From CAZDDW01 sp043811105 (lineage in GTDB: Bacteria; Patescibacteriota; Patescibacteriia; UBA9934; CAZDDW01): a DNA stretch of 8,993 nucleotides. A program made the position numbers and the translations under genes. The stretch spans positions 1 through 8,993 of the forward strand of contig JBDRNK010000019.1 of NCBI GenBank assembly GCA_043811105.1. The letters run 5' to 3'. Positions 1 to 5,209 of this stretch are shown in pieces. The notes below the pieces were generated by a model, which ran no database searches, had not been told where the DNA came from, and saw only the letters and a list, made by a program, of their open reading frames with translations. The first letter of the stretch is position 1, and the number at the start of each line of letters is the position of its first letter.

Positions 1-147
1 GATCCGAACCGCTGTCCTGATTGCGGCACGTACAATCCTGAACGATGCTACAATTGCGATGTCTGTCTCGTTTGCAGCCCATCCGGTAGTTGGGGTGGAA
101 GCGGTCAATGCGGTGATTGTGGGCATTGGGAATACATCATGGACTAA
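1..147 (+). CDS. C-terminal fragment of a cysteine-rich, zinc-ribbon-like protein (5' end outside window)
   Basis: The first frame is open from base 1 to a TAA at 145-147, giving 48 residues with no start codon in the window. Eight cysteines sit in pairs: C5-x2-C8, C16-x2-C19, C22-x2-C25 and C37-x2-C40. This spacing could hold two zinc ions in ribbon or knuckle folds. The tail is rich in Gly, Asn and Asp and ends in WEYIMD. The family is not recognised, and the missing N-terminus probably carries the defining domain. Metal binding is inferred from the CxxC pairs only. A rho-independent terminator starts about 30 bases after the stop, which supports a real gene end. The gene converges on the minus-strand gene at 292-966. 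Confidence 0.6.
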   Translation, partial: DPNRCPDCGTYNPERCYNCDVCLVCSPSGSWGGSGQCGDCGHWEYIMD

Positions 148-180
148 GCCTGGTACCAAAATCACTTGACTGACATCAAA

Positions 181-209
181 AAGCAGGGAGTTCTTCCCTG
201 CTTTTTTTT
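181..209 (+). terminator. Rho-independent terminator after the cysteine-rich gene
   Basis: A 9-bp perfect stem (AAGCAGGGA at 181-189 with TCCCTGCTT at 195-203) closes a 5-base loop and runs into eight T (202-209). It lies 34 bases past the stop at 147. Five A precede the stem's GCAGGGA, so the minus strand reads the same hairpin followed by TTTTT. It can therefore also stop transcription of the minus-strand gene ending at 292. Confidence 0.85.
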
Positions 210-220
210 CACGAACGATG

Positions 221-233
221 GGGGTCTGACCCC
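221..233. repeat. GGGGTC-T-GACCCC palindrome, REP-like
   Basis: A perfect 6-bp inverted repeat surrounds a single central T. It is followed by two tandem copies of AATTTACA and, at 267-280, by TCAAGACCTGACCC. From memory, GGGGTCAGACCCC and CAAGACCTGACCCC strings recur as dispersed elements in many environmental bacterial genomes, often near IS200-like (RAYT) transposases. That link is recollection, not something shown here. No transposase frame is present. Confidence 0.5.
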
Positions 234-252
234 GAATTTACAAATTTACAAG

Positions 253-266
253 CAAAAGTCCAAAGT
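253..266 (-). repeat. Half-copy of the 40-base palindromic repeat found at 7493 and 8449
   Basis: CAAAAGTCCAAAGT matches the right arm of the 40-base element (CAAAAGTCCGAAGT) at 13 of 14 positions. The left arm is absent, although ACTTCTAACTT at 289-299 resembles it (ACTTCTGACTT) in displaced order. This looks like a decayed or rearranged third copy. A chance match is possible given the short length. Confidence 0.35.
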
Positions 267-291
267 CAAGACCTGACCCTTCTACATACTT

Positions 292-966
292 CTAACTTCC
301 AATATCTTTCTTTAACTTACTTAAAACACTGCTAGCATACTCTTTGCCACCAAGTCCGAAAGCCAGACCTCCGGCCAAAGCCAGCATAGCAACGAAACCT
401 GTGAACAAAATGTTAATCAGATTCTGAGCGATTCCCAACTGAGCGATAGCGGCCATAAAGCTGAAGATCAAGATGGCCCATTTGGAGATTCCGGCCAAAA
501 AGTCTGCCGAGTGCAACTTAGCCGCCTTAACCGATGCTTTAACAACCCCATTAACAAAGTTGGCTAACAAAACTCCAACCAACAAGATTATCACAGCAAT
601 AATCACGTTTGGCAGATACAAAACAACTTCTTGCAAATAAGAGGTTAACTGCGACCAGCCGAGAATATCAGTTGCCGCGATTAAAGCCACAACGACTACA
701 AACCACTTGACGATCCAGCCAAGCAATCCGGCAATATCTAAATTAATCCCCATTTTCTTAAATGACTCTTTAACATCAAGCTTGACTGCCAAATCATCAA
801 GATGTAGAAGATTAGATACCTTAACCACAACTCCCTTTAATACGGCTGCAATAATCAGTCCCAATATGAAGACAACGATTGCTCCCAGGAAAAGAGGCAA
901 AAAGGTCAATAAGCTCGCCCAAAGATCAGCAAAGGCTGTTTGAACGATATCAATAGCTGTTGGCAT
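292..966 (-). CDS. Small MscS-like membrane protein (conserved TM-helix repeats, no beta domain)
   Basis: This 224-residue protein is almost entirely hydrophobic, with predicted membrane helices near residues 20-43, 79-103, 115-138, 159-178 and 184-207. It appears to hold two copies of the 'conserved TM helix' unit of the MS_channel family: a W/I-V-K-W helix followed by a second helix, around 84-138 and 160-212. The last helix, ending GLAFGLGGKEYASS (200-213), resembles the pore-lining TM3 of MscS (GLAIGLG-type glycine pattern). The cytoplasmic beta and alpha/beta vestibule of MscS is missing, because the protein stops 11 residues after that helix. The likely role is a mechanosensitive or other small-solute channel in the inner membrane. 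The ATG at 966-964 has an AT-rich leader with no Shine-Dalgarno. The gene follows the metallopeptidase gene by 76 bases on the same strand and probably has its own promoter. Confidence 0.8.
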   Translation of the reverse strand: MPTAIDIVQTAFADLWASLLTFLPLFLGAIVVFILGLIIAAVLKGVVVKVSNLLHLDDLAVKLDVKESFKKMGINLDIAGLLGWIVKWFVVVVALIAATDILGWSQLTSYLQEVVLYLPNVIIAVIILLVGVLLANFVNGVVKASVKAAKLHSADFLAGISKWAILIFSFMAAIAQLGIAQNLINILFTGFVAMLALAGGLAFGLGGKEYASSVLSKLKKDIGS

Positions 967-998
967 ATGATAATTTTCAATTATTAATTACATTTATA

Positions 999-1027
999 TT
1001 ATTAATACCTTACATTAAATCAATCAA
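999..1027 (-). promoter_or_regulatory. Possible promoter of the MscS-like gene
   Basis: On the minus strand TTGATT (1027-1022), a 17-base spacer and TAATAA (1004-999) precede the ATG at 966 by about 30 bases. The area is very AT-rich, so other hexamer pairs are possible. A second overlapping TTGATT lies at 1023-1018 with ATATAA/TATAAA candidates downstream. Confidence 0.35.
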
Positions 1028-1042
1028 TCTGTCTTCCACCGA

Positions 1043-1594
1043 TCAACAGTTTAACAGATGTTCATTTTTTCGCAACCAACAACGCAACTCTTTATAATTC
1101 GGAACTGTCTTGGCTACTCGACGCCAAAACAACTTGCCATGATTTTTGTGAATGGTATGGGTCAGTTCGTGGACAACAATATAGTCAACAACTTCGATCG
1201 GGGCCATTGCTAAACGCCAAGAAAAACTTAAAGAATTCTTGCCGGAGCAAGAACCCCAAAGACGTTTGGCATTGGAGATACGGACGCGAGTGTATTCAAG
1301 ACCAAGTTCATTGGCATGATATAGAACTCTTTCCGGAATTATTTCAGCTGCTCGTTCACGGTACCATTGTTCATCGTGTGAATCTTCCGCTCGACGCAAA
1401 GTAGCTTGTTCCAGCTTAGCCTGAACCTCAGCTTGAGTTCGTTCAATCCAATCTCGCGAATGCCAGAGAAATATATTAATATCTCGTTCTGAAACCCTAA
1501 GCGGAGCTCGAATAACCAGCTCACCTTGTTTGTTCACTTCGATCGCCATAGTTCGACGACGTGAACGAATCAATTTGTCTATTTCAATTTGCAT
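1043..1594 (-). CDS. YgjP/DUF45-family zinc metallopeptidase-like protein
   Basis: This 183-residue soluble protein belongs to the YgjP-like (DUF45) group. The N-terminal strand pattern (RSRRRTMAIEV, 10-20, then VIRAPL, 27-32) leads to the family signature WGSCS at 113-117. The zinc motif HELTH follows at 142-146, with a third histidine at 152 in NHGKLFW. E143 would be the catalytic base and H142, H146 and H152 the likely metal ligands. Known family members are somewhat longer (about 230 residues), but all core motifs are present. The family is often annotated as M48-type metal-dependent hydrolase and its substrate is unknown. The ATG at 1594-1592 has no Shine-Dalgarno; its short leader begins at or next to a 20-base inverted repeat. 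The gene is divergent from the PRPP synthetase gene and upstream of the MscS-like gene. Confidence 0.85.
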   Translation of the reverse strand: MQIEIDKLIRSRRRTMAIEVNKQGELVIRAPLRVSERDINIFLWHSRDWIERTQAEVQAKLEQATLRRAEDSHDEQWYRERAAEIIPERVLYHANELGLEYTRVRISNAKRLWGSCSGKNSLSFSWRLAMAPIEVVDYIVVHELTHTIHKNHGKLFWRRVAKTVPNYKELRCWLRKNEHLLNC

Positions 1595-1603
1595 ATATGG
1601 GAA

Positions 1604-1623
1604 TGACAGACTTTAGTCTGTCA
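1604..1623. promoter_or_regulatory. 20-base inverted repeat, operator or leader hairpin
   Basis: TGACAGACT (1604-1612) and AGTCTGTCA (1615-1623) form a perfect 9-bp inverted repeat with a 2-base centre. It lies just downstream of the extended -10 that should drive the minus-strand metallopeptidase gene, so it could be an operator or a hairpin at the mRNA 5' end. The half-site TGACAGA recurs at 1644-1650, inside the divergent promoter. A dispersed hairpin repeat is an alternative. Confidence 0.55.
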
Positions 1624-1629
1624 ATTTAT

Positions 1630-1638
1630 ATTATACCA
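1630..1638 (-). promoter_or_regulatory. Extended -10 promoter of the metallopeptidase gene
   Basis: The minus strand reads TGG-TATAAT (1638-1630), a perfect -10 with an extended TGn. No good -35 is seen 17 bases upstream, which is acceptable for an extended -10. The transcript would start near 1623, giving a leader of about 29 bases. Confidence 0.55.
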
Positions 1639-1642
1639 AACA

Positions 1643-1672
1643 TTGACAGATTAGACTCTTGGGTTCTAAGAT
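1643..1672 (+). promoter_or_regulatory. Promoter of the PRPP synthetase-like gene
   Basis: A consensus -35 TTGACA (1643-1648) is followed by an 18-base spacer and a -10 of TAAGAT (1667-1672, 4 of 6 matches). Transcription would start about 12 bases before the AGGAGG at 1691. The -10 is exactly the spacer of an inverted repeat, listed separately. Confidence 0.6.
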
Positions 1673-1678
1673 GAACCC
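1661..1678. promoter_or_regulatory. Inverted repeat enclosing the -10 box, candidate operator
   Basis: GGGTTC (1661-1666) and GAACCC (1673-1678) are perfect inverted arms separated by the six bases TAAGAT, which is the proposed -10. A dimeric repressor bound here would cover the -10. The role is inferred from position only. Confidence 0.4.
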
Positions 1679-1690
1679 GACACACGAAAC

Positions 1691-1696
1691 AGGAGG
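1691..1696 (+). promoter_or_regulatory. Ribosome binding site AGGAGG of the PRPP synthetase-like gene
   Basis: A full anti-SD match lies five bases (AAAAC) before the ATG at 1702. It fixes the start and contrasts with the SD-less starts of several neighbours. Confidence 0.85.
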
Positions 1697-1701
1697 AAAA
1701 C

Positions 1702-2775
1702 ATGTCCGCTCCTTTAAGTCCCAACGGAGCCCTGACTTTGGTTCCTACGCCAGGTTATGAAAAAATCGCCGAACGTATCAAGGCTGGAATCGAAACATTC
1801 AGTCAAGGAAAAGGCCGTTTCAAAACCAAGGTAGATATTGCCTATCCAGAGTTTGGTCTTCGCTCAAGCAAAGAACCGTTTCTACGGCTTGGCAAAGAAC
1901 ATGTTGGTGGGCACAACTGCTTTGTTATCACCAGTGGTCCTGGTACTTACCAGATGACCGGACAGCTGGAACTGCTTCTGGCCTACTTGGCCGGACGACA
2001 TGCTCGACGAATCACGGTTGTTTCCGGTTATTTTCCACTGGGTCGATCAGATAAGGACGAGGGTAAAAAGGAATTTGCTTTACCCCCGATCTATATGAAA
2101 AAAATGTTGGCTATGGCCAGAATGAACGACGTTGGTTTTCCCAGGTTCATATCTGCTGACCTACATGCCCCACAAACAGTTATGGCTGGAGATACGGGCT
2201 TTATCACTGAAGTCTCAATGGTTCAACGTCTAGTCAAACACACGGCAAAGCTGGCCAAACGAAAAAATATGCGTTTTGTTCTTGATTTCCCTGATGATGG
2301 CTCGGCTGAACGAACCGAACATGCCTACGCCACGGTTGAAGAAAATTTGGGAATTAGCTTCCCGATCGTTCATGGAGCAAAGCGACGCCAGTCCAGCACC
2401 AGCTCAGATCTCAAGGAAAAATTTGGAGATCTGGCTGCGATTAAAGGATCGATTGTTGGCACGCTTGACGATGAATGGGCCACTGGTGGCACTGGTATGA
2501 AAAATGCTGCGGTTCTGAAAAATGAATTTGGTGCTGCCATTACCTGGATGATGGTCACCCATTTTGTAGGCTGTGGCAACACCCTGGAACAGCTGGCTGA
2601 CCCAAACTGTCCGGTGGACAGACTTTTCATCACTGACACCATCTCAATCGATAACCGGCCAGAAATACAGCCACTAATCGACATGGGACGGATCGAAGTA
2701 GTTTCCTGGGTTTCGGATCTGATCAAAATGATCTACTTTGACCATTGGAATATCAGCATTCGCGAAGTACGCTAA
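1702..2775 (+). CDS. prs: Ribose-phosphate pyrophosphokinase (PRPP synthetase)-like protein, divergent
   Basis: Predicted to make 5-phosphoribosyl-1-pyrophosphate from ribose-5-phosphate and ATP for nucleotide, His and Trp synthesis in the cytoplasm. The 357 residues compare with about 315 for typical Prs. Recognisable landmarks in order: YFPLGRSDKDE at 110-120, matching the YFGYARQDR region; SADLHAPQ at 151-158, matching the DLHA metal/ATP region; PDDGSAERTEHAY at 197-209, matching PDxGGxxRA; KRR at 227-229, matching the catalytic Lys/Arg flexible loop; LDDEWATGGTG at 255-265, matching the PRPP-binding DDxxDTGGT loop; THFVG at 286-290; and TDTI at 311-314. The N-terminal FxDGE-type signature is not obvious, and the second acidic residue of the PRPP loop is Ala (DDEWAT). 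Extra length lies at the N-terminus and around 118-130. Family membership is clear; full activity is probable but not certain. Start chosen by ATG plus AGGAGG. Confidence 0.85.
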   Translation: MSAPLSPNGALTLVPTPGYEKIAERIKAGIETFSQGKGRFKTKVDIAYPEFGLRSSKEPFLRLGKEHVGGHNCFVITSGPGTYQMTGQLELLLAYLAGRHARRITVVSGYFPLGRSDKDEGKKEFALPPIYMKKMLAMARMNDVGFPRFISADLHAPQTVMAGDTGFITEVSMVQRLVKHTAKLAKRKNMRFVLDFPDDGSAERTEHAYATVEENLGISFPIVHGAKRRQSSTSSDLKEKFGDLAAIKGSIVGTLDDEWATGGTGMKNAAVLKNEFGAAITWMMVTHFVGCGNTLEQLADPNCPVDRLFITDTISIDNRPEIQPLIDMGRIEVVSWVSDLIKMIYFDHWNISIREVR

Positions 2776-2782
2776 AAGAAAA

Positions 2783-2812
2783 AGCGCCTCTAGCTTGAGG
2801 CGCTGTTTTTTT
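2783..2812. terminator. Bidirectional terminator between convergent genes
   Basis: An 8-bp perfect stem (AGCGCCTC 2783-2790 with GAGGCGCT 2797-2804) has a 6-base loop. On the plus strand G plus seven T follow (2806-2812), stopping the PRPP synthetase transcript. On the minus strand the hairpin is followed by TTTTCTTTT and lies just past the stop of the gene ending at 2811. The plus-strand T tract overlaps that stop codon. Confidence 0.9.
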
Positions 2813-3476
2813 AGATCAAACAGGCTCGACGGAAATCTTGTTGCATTTCCAGAAAAGCCTGAAAGACTTGCTGATACATGCTTCGACGGCCAACCGGCTG
2901 ACGAAGCACTTGTAACAACCCTTGATAGTAGTCATGGATCTGTTGGTAAGGATTTTCAGGTGTGGCAAAACGGTTGTAGGGCGAAGGGAAACCTTGAAAC
3001 AAACGCTTCCAAACCTCAAGTCCTTCCGTTAGTCGCTGGGCGTGATTCTGCAAAGCCGTGATCTCGTAATGCTCACGCGCCAGCCAAAGTAGAATGGCCT
3101 GAGGCGGAGCATTTCGCAAGTGACCGCGCAAACGAATAAAGGCGTCCTCCCACGAACCGTTGCCTGGATCAAGATTGCTCTGCTCCATAATCCAGGTCCA
3201 GTTGGACTGTTGATGGAAGCTGACCACCTGATCATCAAATTCTATTTCCATCCTCTGATAACTATAGGTGCTTCCTTGGTCACAGGCACCATACAGAAAC
3301 GCAGCACATATGGTCGGTTTCCAGGCTTTGGCTTCGGCCAAGTTAAGAGCCAGAATCGAAGGAAAGGTGGCAAATGGTTCGCGAGTTACATCGCATTGTC
3401 GGCCACCATGACAGGTCACATTAATACTCGCGGCTAGTCGTGCTGATCCTGAGTACTGATGTGGTTTGTGATCCAT
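2811..3476 (-). CDS. Orphan protein, second gene of a two-gene unit
   Basis: The 221-residue product is not recognised. The N-terminal half (about 1-105) looks beta-rich, with scattered Cys and His (C22, H23, C28, C57, C65), and includes a SINVTCHGGRQCDVTREPF stretch (17-35). The C-terminal half (about 110-221) is helical, aromatic- and Gln-rich (YYQGLLQVL, MYQQVFQAFLEMQQDF) and ends RRACLI. No signal peptide or membrane helix is seen. The frame stays open upstream to a TTG at 3551 inside the preceding gene. The ATG at 3476-3474 is preferred because AGGGAG lies 10 bases before it and it avoids a 41-base overlap. It sits 34 bases after the stop of the gene at 3511-4086 and probably shares its promoter; the terminator at 2783-2812 ends the unit. 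Function unknown. Confidence 0.65.
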   Translation of the reverse strand: MDHKPHQYSGSARLAASINVTCHGGRQCDVTREPFATFPSILALNLAEAKAWKPTICAAFLYGACDQGSTYSYQRMEIEFDDQVVSFHQQSNWTWIMEQSNLDPGNGSWEDAFIRLRGHLRNAPPQAILLWLAREHYEITALQNHAQRLTEGLEVWKRLFQGFPSPYNRFATPENPYQQIHDYYQGLLQVLRQPVGRRSMYQQVFQAFLEMQQDFRRACLI

Positions 3477-3486
3477 TGAATATGTT

Positions 3487-3492
3487 CTCCCT
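3487..3492 (-). promoter_or_regulatory. Ribosome binding site AGGGAG deciding the start at 3476
   Basis: AGGGAG on the minus strand lies 10 bases before the ATG at 3476-3474. The upstream TTG at 3551 has nothing comparable. Confidence 0.5.
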
Positions 3493-3510
3493 GCTGGCTG
3501 GTTGAAAAAT

Positions 3511-4086
3511 TTATCCCACTTCTGCTTCAACTTGCGGACAAACTGTTTCAAGCAACCGGACGATCTGGTCGCGGGTCATCTCGGTTACCTGACCGGGAAA
3601 CTTGATCAGTTGATCATGCATCAGCCTAAGCAGATCGTGCAAGCACGAACTTTGCCGAGAATGATTCAAGATGATCTGCTTGAGAAACTGGTTGACCAGA
3701 GCACAGACCAACATCAGTCGATCATGACACAGCTGGCGATCCAGCATCTGACAAAACTCGTGAATTCGATCTTCAACACTGACTCGACCTGCCCCTGGCC
3801 TAAGTTTGATATCAGCCAAACTTTGACCACGATGTCCAAGTATGCGAAGACGTTTTTGATAATCAAGTGGCGGACCACCGGCCATGTTGTAACAGCTGAT
3901 AATAGCCGCAGCTTGGACATGGCCAGGAGCTTTCGCTTGATTGAGAAACTCGAGCACGCCGAAAATATCAGGGTAACGGATTCGACCCTGTTCGTCCGTT
4001 GGTGGACCTAGTTCGGATTGAAGGAACAAACAAAAAGCCTGGCTGGCCTCTTTGCAAATGGTTACCTCCTGCTCAGGTGGTGCCAC
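3511..4086 (-). CDS. Orphan helical, cysteine-containing protein, first gene of a two-gene unit
   Basis: The product is 191 residues from the GTG at 4086-4084. It is not recognised. It appears soluble and largely alpha-helical, with eight Cys (11, 19, 65, 112, 120, 128, 148, 183) that do not form a standard zinc motif. Segments include IFGVLEFLNQ (41-50), CYNMAGGPPLDYQKRL (65-80) and a helical C-terminus, roughly 105-185 (RIHEFCQMLDRQL, LHDLLRLMHDQL, RDQIVRLLETVC). The frame is open upstream to a TTG at 4146, but that TTG is the first half of a -35 box. GAGGAGGT lies five bases before the GTG, so the shorter start is chosen. Sampled base composition (3781-3840, 31 of 60 G+C) is higher than in the propeller gene. 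It is probably co-transcribed with the gene at 2811-3476. Confidence 0.7.
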   Translation of the reverse strand: MAPPEQEVTICKEASQAFCLFLQSELGPPTDEQGRIRYPDIFGVLEFLNQAKAPGHVQAAAIISCYNMAGGPPLDYQKRLRILGHRGQSLADIKLRPGAGRVSVEDRIHEFCQMLDRQLCHDRLMLVCALVNQFLKQIILNHSRQSSCLHDLLRLMHDQLIKFPGQVTEMTRDQIVRLLETVCPQVEAEVG

Positions 4087-4090
4087 ATCT

Positions 4091-4098
4091 ACCTCCTC
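4091..4098 (-). promoter_or_regulatory. Ribosome binding site GAGGAGGT deciding the GTG start at 4086
   Basis: The minus strand reads GAGGAGGT (4098-4091), placing GGAGG five bases before GTG (4086-4084). The match is near-perfect and decides for GTG over the upstream TTG. Confidence 0.8.
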
Positions 4099-4117
4099 GT
4101 TTATTGGCAACCGAAAT

Positions 4118-4146
4118 ATAATATCAAAAAAAAATAGACCCGTCAA
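4118..4146 (-). promoter_or_regulatory. Sigma-70-like promoter of the orphan two-gene unit
   Basis: The minus strand reads TTGACG (4146-4141), a 17-base spacer containing nine T, and TATTAT (4123-4118). That is 5 of 6 matches in each hexamer with ideal spacing. It begins three bases after the stop codon of the TsaB-like gene. The start site would be near 4111, giving a leader of about 25 bases. Confidence 0.75.
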
Positions 4147-4148
4147 GA

Positions 4149-4526
4149 TTATACTGCCGGGCGGTCGTAGAACGGTGATAATGGTTCGAGTTCTGATGGT
4201 ATTGTGAAATCAGCCGAAACAACAAGGTCCGAAGCATTGATTCGATCCGAATTGATTAATCCGATCACTGGGATCTCGCAAACAAAGCTGATCGTGTTGG
4301 CCATGGTTACCGTAACTCGCAGTGAAGTCGGTGATCCTGGCCCAAGAACAACAACAATCGCGGTTAGCTCTTGGAAACCGGTTGACCATTCTTGAACTGC
4401 TTTGACTATCTCTAACAAAAACTGTTCAGGATCTGATTCAACATTTTTTTCTTGAACTAAAGACTGACCATCGATTAGTCCAATAGTCAGTTGATTAATA
4501 TCTTGTGCCGACAGAAACAGCATCAT
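4149..4526 (-). CDS. tsaB: Truncated TsaB-like protein (t6A tRNA modification family)
   Basis: The 125 residues match the N-terminal half of TsaB, the non-catalytic partner of TsaD in making threonylcarbamoyl-adenosine at tRNA position 37. The best signature is VVLGPGSPTSLRVTVTMANT (59-78) followed by IPVIGLIN (85-92). This matches the TsaB stretch VGLGPGSFTGLRVGxATAKG followed by GIPLVGVS. The first strand (LFLSAQDINQLTIGLIDG, 3-20) fits the AIDTS start of the ASKHA fold, but the Asp-Thr-Ser is replaced. Usual TsaB proteins have about 220-230 residues, so the second half is absent and only a short tail to 125 remains. It could be a minimal TsaB that still dimerises with TsaD, or a degraded relative. 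The ATG lies two bases after the stop of the upstream winged-helix gene, implying one transcript and coupled translation. No Shine-Dalgarno is seen. Confidence 0.65.
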   Translation of the reverse strand: MMLFLSAQDINQLTIGLIDGQSLVQEKNVESDPEQFLLEIVKAVQEWSTGFQELTAIVVVLGPGSPTSLRVTVTMANTISFVCEIPVIGLINSDRINASDLVVSADFTIPSELEPLSPFYDRPAV

Positions 4527-4528
4527 AA

Positions 4529-5134
4529 CTATTTCGAATGCTTGATTCGATCAATCATCACCACCTGTTCATGTTCCAAGATTGAAAACAAGAAACGGTC
4601 AGTAATTTGTTTGCGATACAAAAACTCTTCTCGTGGCATTAAAGTATAATTTATCTCATCTCCCAATTCTGTTTCAAAACCCTTAACCACCTTTTGCAAT
4701 ATCTTTTGATCAATTGAACCGACAATTACTATGTCTGTGGGAACATCTTGTTGGCCAACAAACTTTCCGGTAAATGAAAGATAGTCAATCTTGCCTTTGT
4801 CATCAATTTGTTGAACAAGATTTTTCTTCAACAAAATCTTAGTTTTCTTCAACAAGTTTGACAAATCCTCAAATAACAAAAAATCTGTATTCGCTTTGAA
4901 ATACTTTTTCTTTTCAGATCCGGTTGCTCCATCAGGTTTTACAGTGTCAATCACCGCTCCCAAAGCCACTAAATTTTCCAATTCTCGACGCACTGAATTC
5001 AGTTGGGCGTCAATTTTACGAGTCAGCTCGCGAACAAAATATGCCTCTTCCGGGTTTTGTAAAAACAGTCCAAGCAAGCGTGCTCGCGTTTTTGAACCAA
5101 ACAGCTGTTCAAGCTTAAATACACTTTTTGCCAT
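4529..5134 (-). CDS. Winged-helix DNA-binding protein with degenerate nucleotidyltransferase-like domain
   Basis: In this 201-residue protein, residues 8-82 fit a winged helix: LFGSKTRARLLGLFLQNP is helix 1, YFVRELTRKI the second helix, AQLNSVRRELENLVALG the recognition helix, and VIDTVKPDG...KKYFKAN the wing. A basic linker helix (90-108, LLKKTKILLKKNL) leads to residues 115-195, which resemble a small Pol-beta-type nucleotidyltransferase fold: FTGKFVG at 121-127, then TDIVIVG at 133-139. The usual GS...DxD catalytic set is not intact; only D134 stands in the right place. It is therefore likely a non-catalytic sensor or partner domain on a transcription factor. The gene is first in a unit with the TsaB-like gene and is divergent from the large membrane protein gene, sharing a 75-base intergenic region that it might regulate. 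The ATG at 5134-5132 has no clear Shine-Dalgarno. Confidence 0.75.
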   Translation of the reverse strand: MAKSVFKLEQLFGSKTRARLLGLFLQNPEEAYFVRELTRKIDAQLNSVRRELENLVALGAVIDTVKPDGATGSEKKKYFKANTDFLLFEDLSNLLKKTKILLKKNLVQQIDDKGKIDYLSFTGKFVGQQDVPTDIVIVGSIDQKILQKVVKGFETELGDEINYTLMPREEFLYRKQITDRFLFSILEHEQVVMIDRIKHSK

Positions 5135-5161
5135 AAAATAGGCTTATCTAGAAATTAACTA

Positions 5162-5189
5162 TTGCGAAGTATTCTCACTTAGGTATAAT
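5162..5189 (+). promoter_or_regulatory. Promoter of the PP2C-like/propeller membrane protein gene
   Basis: TTGCGA (5162-5167, 4 of 6), a 16-base spacer and a perfect TATAAT (5184-5189) lie 20 bases before the ATG at 5210. The expected start is near 5196, so the leader is very short (about 14 bases) and has at most a weak GAAGAG-type ribosome site. The same 75-base gap must hold the promoter of the divergent winged-helix gene, which I could not place. Confidence 0.65.
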
Positions 5190-5209
5190 GTACACGAAGA
5201 GTAGACAAT

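Noticed and set aside
3120..3437. Open frame on the plus strand opposite the orphan operon
   Set aside because: It is antisense to a gene with promoter, ribosome site and terminator, and its product looks like shadow sequence.
3549..3551. TTG at 3551 as the start of the second orphan gene
   Set aside because: It has no ribosome site and would overlap the previous gene by 41 bases; the ATG at 3476 has AGGGAG upstream.
3502..4011. 169-codon plus-strand frame opposite the first orphan gene
   Set aside because: It has no promoter or ribosome site, while the minus strand has TTGACG-17-TATTAT and GAGGAGGT aligned with its own gene.
4170..4200. GGTTCGA string suggestive of a tRNA T-loop
   Set aside because: It is inside the TsaB-like coding sequence and no acceptor or anticodon stems can be drawn around it.
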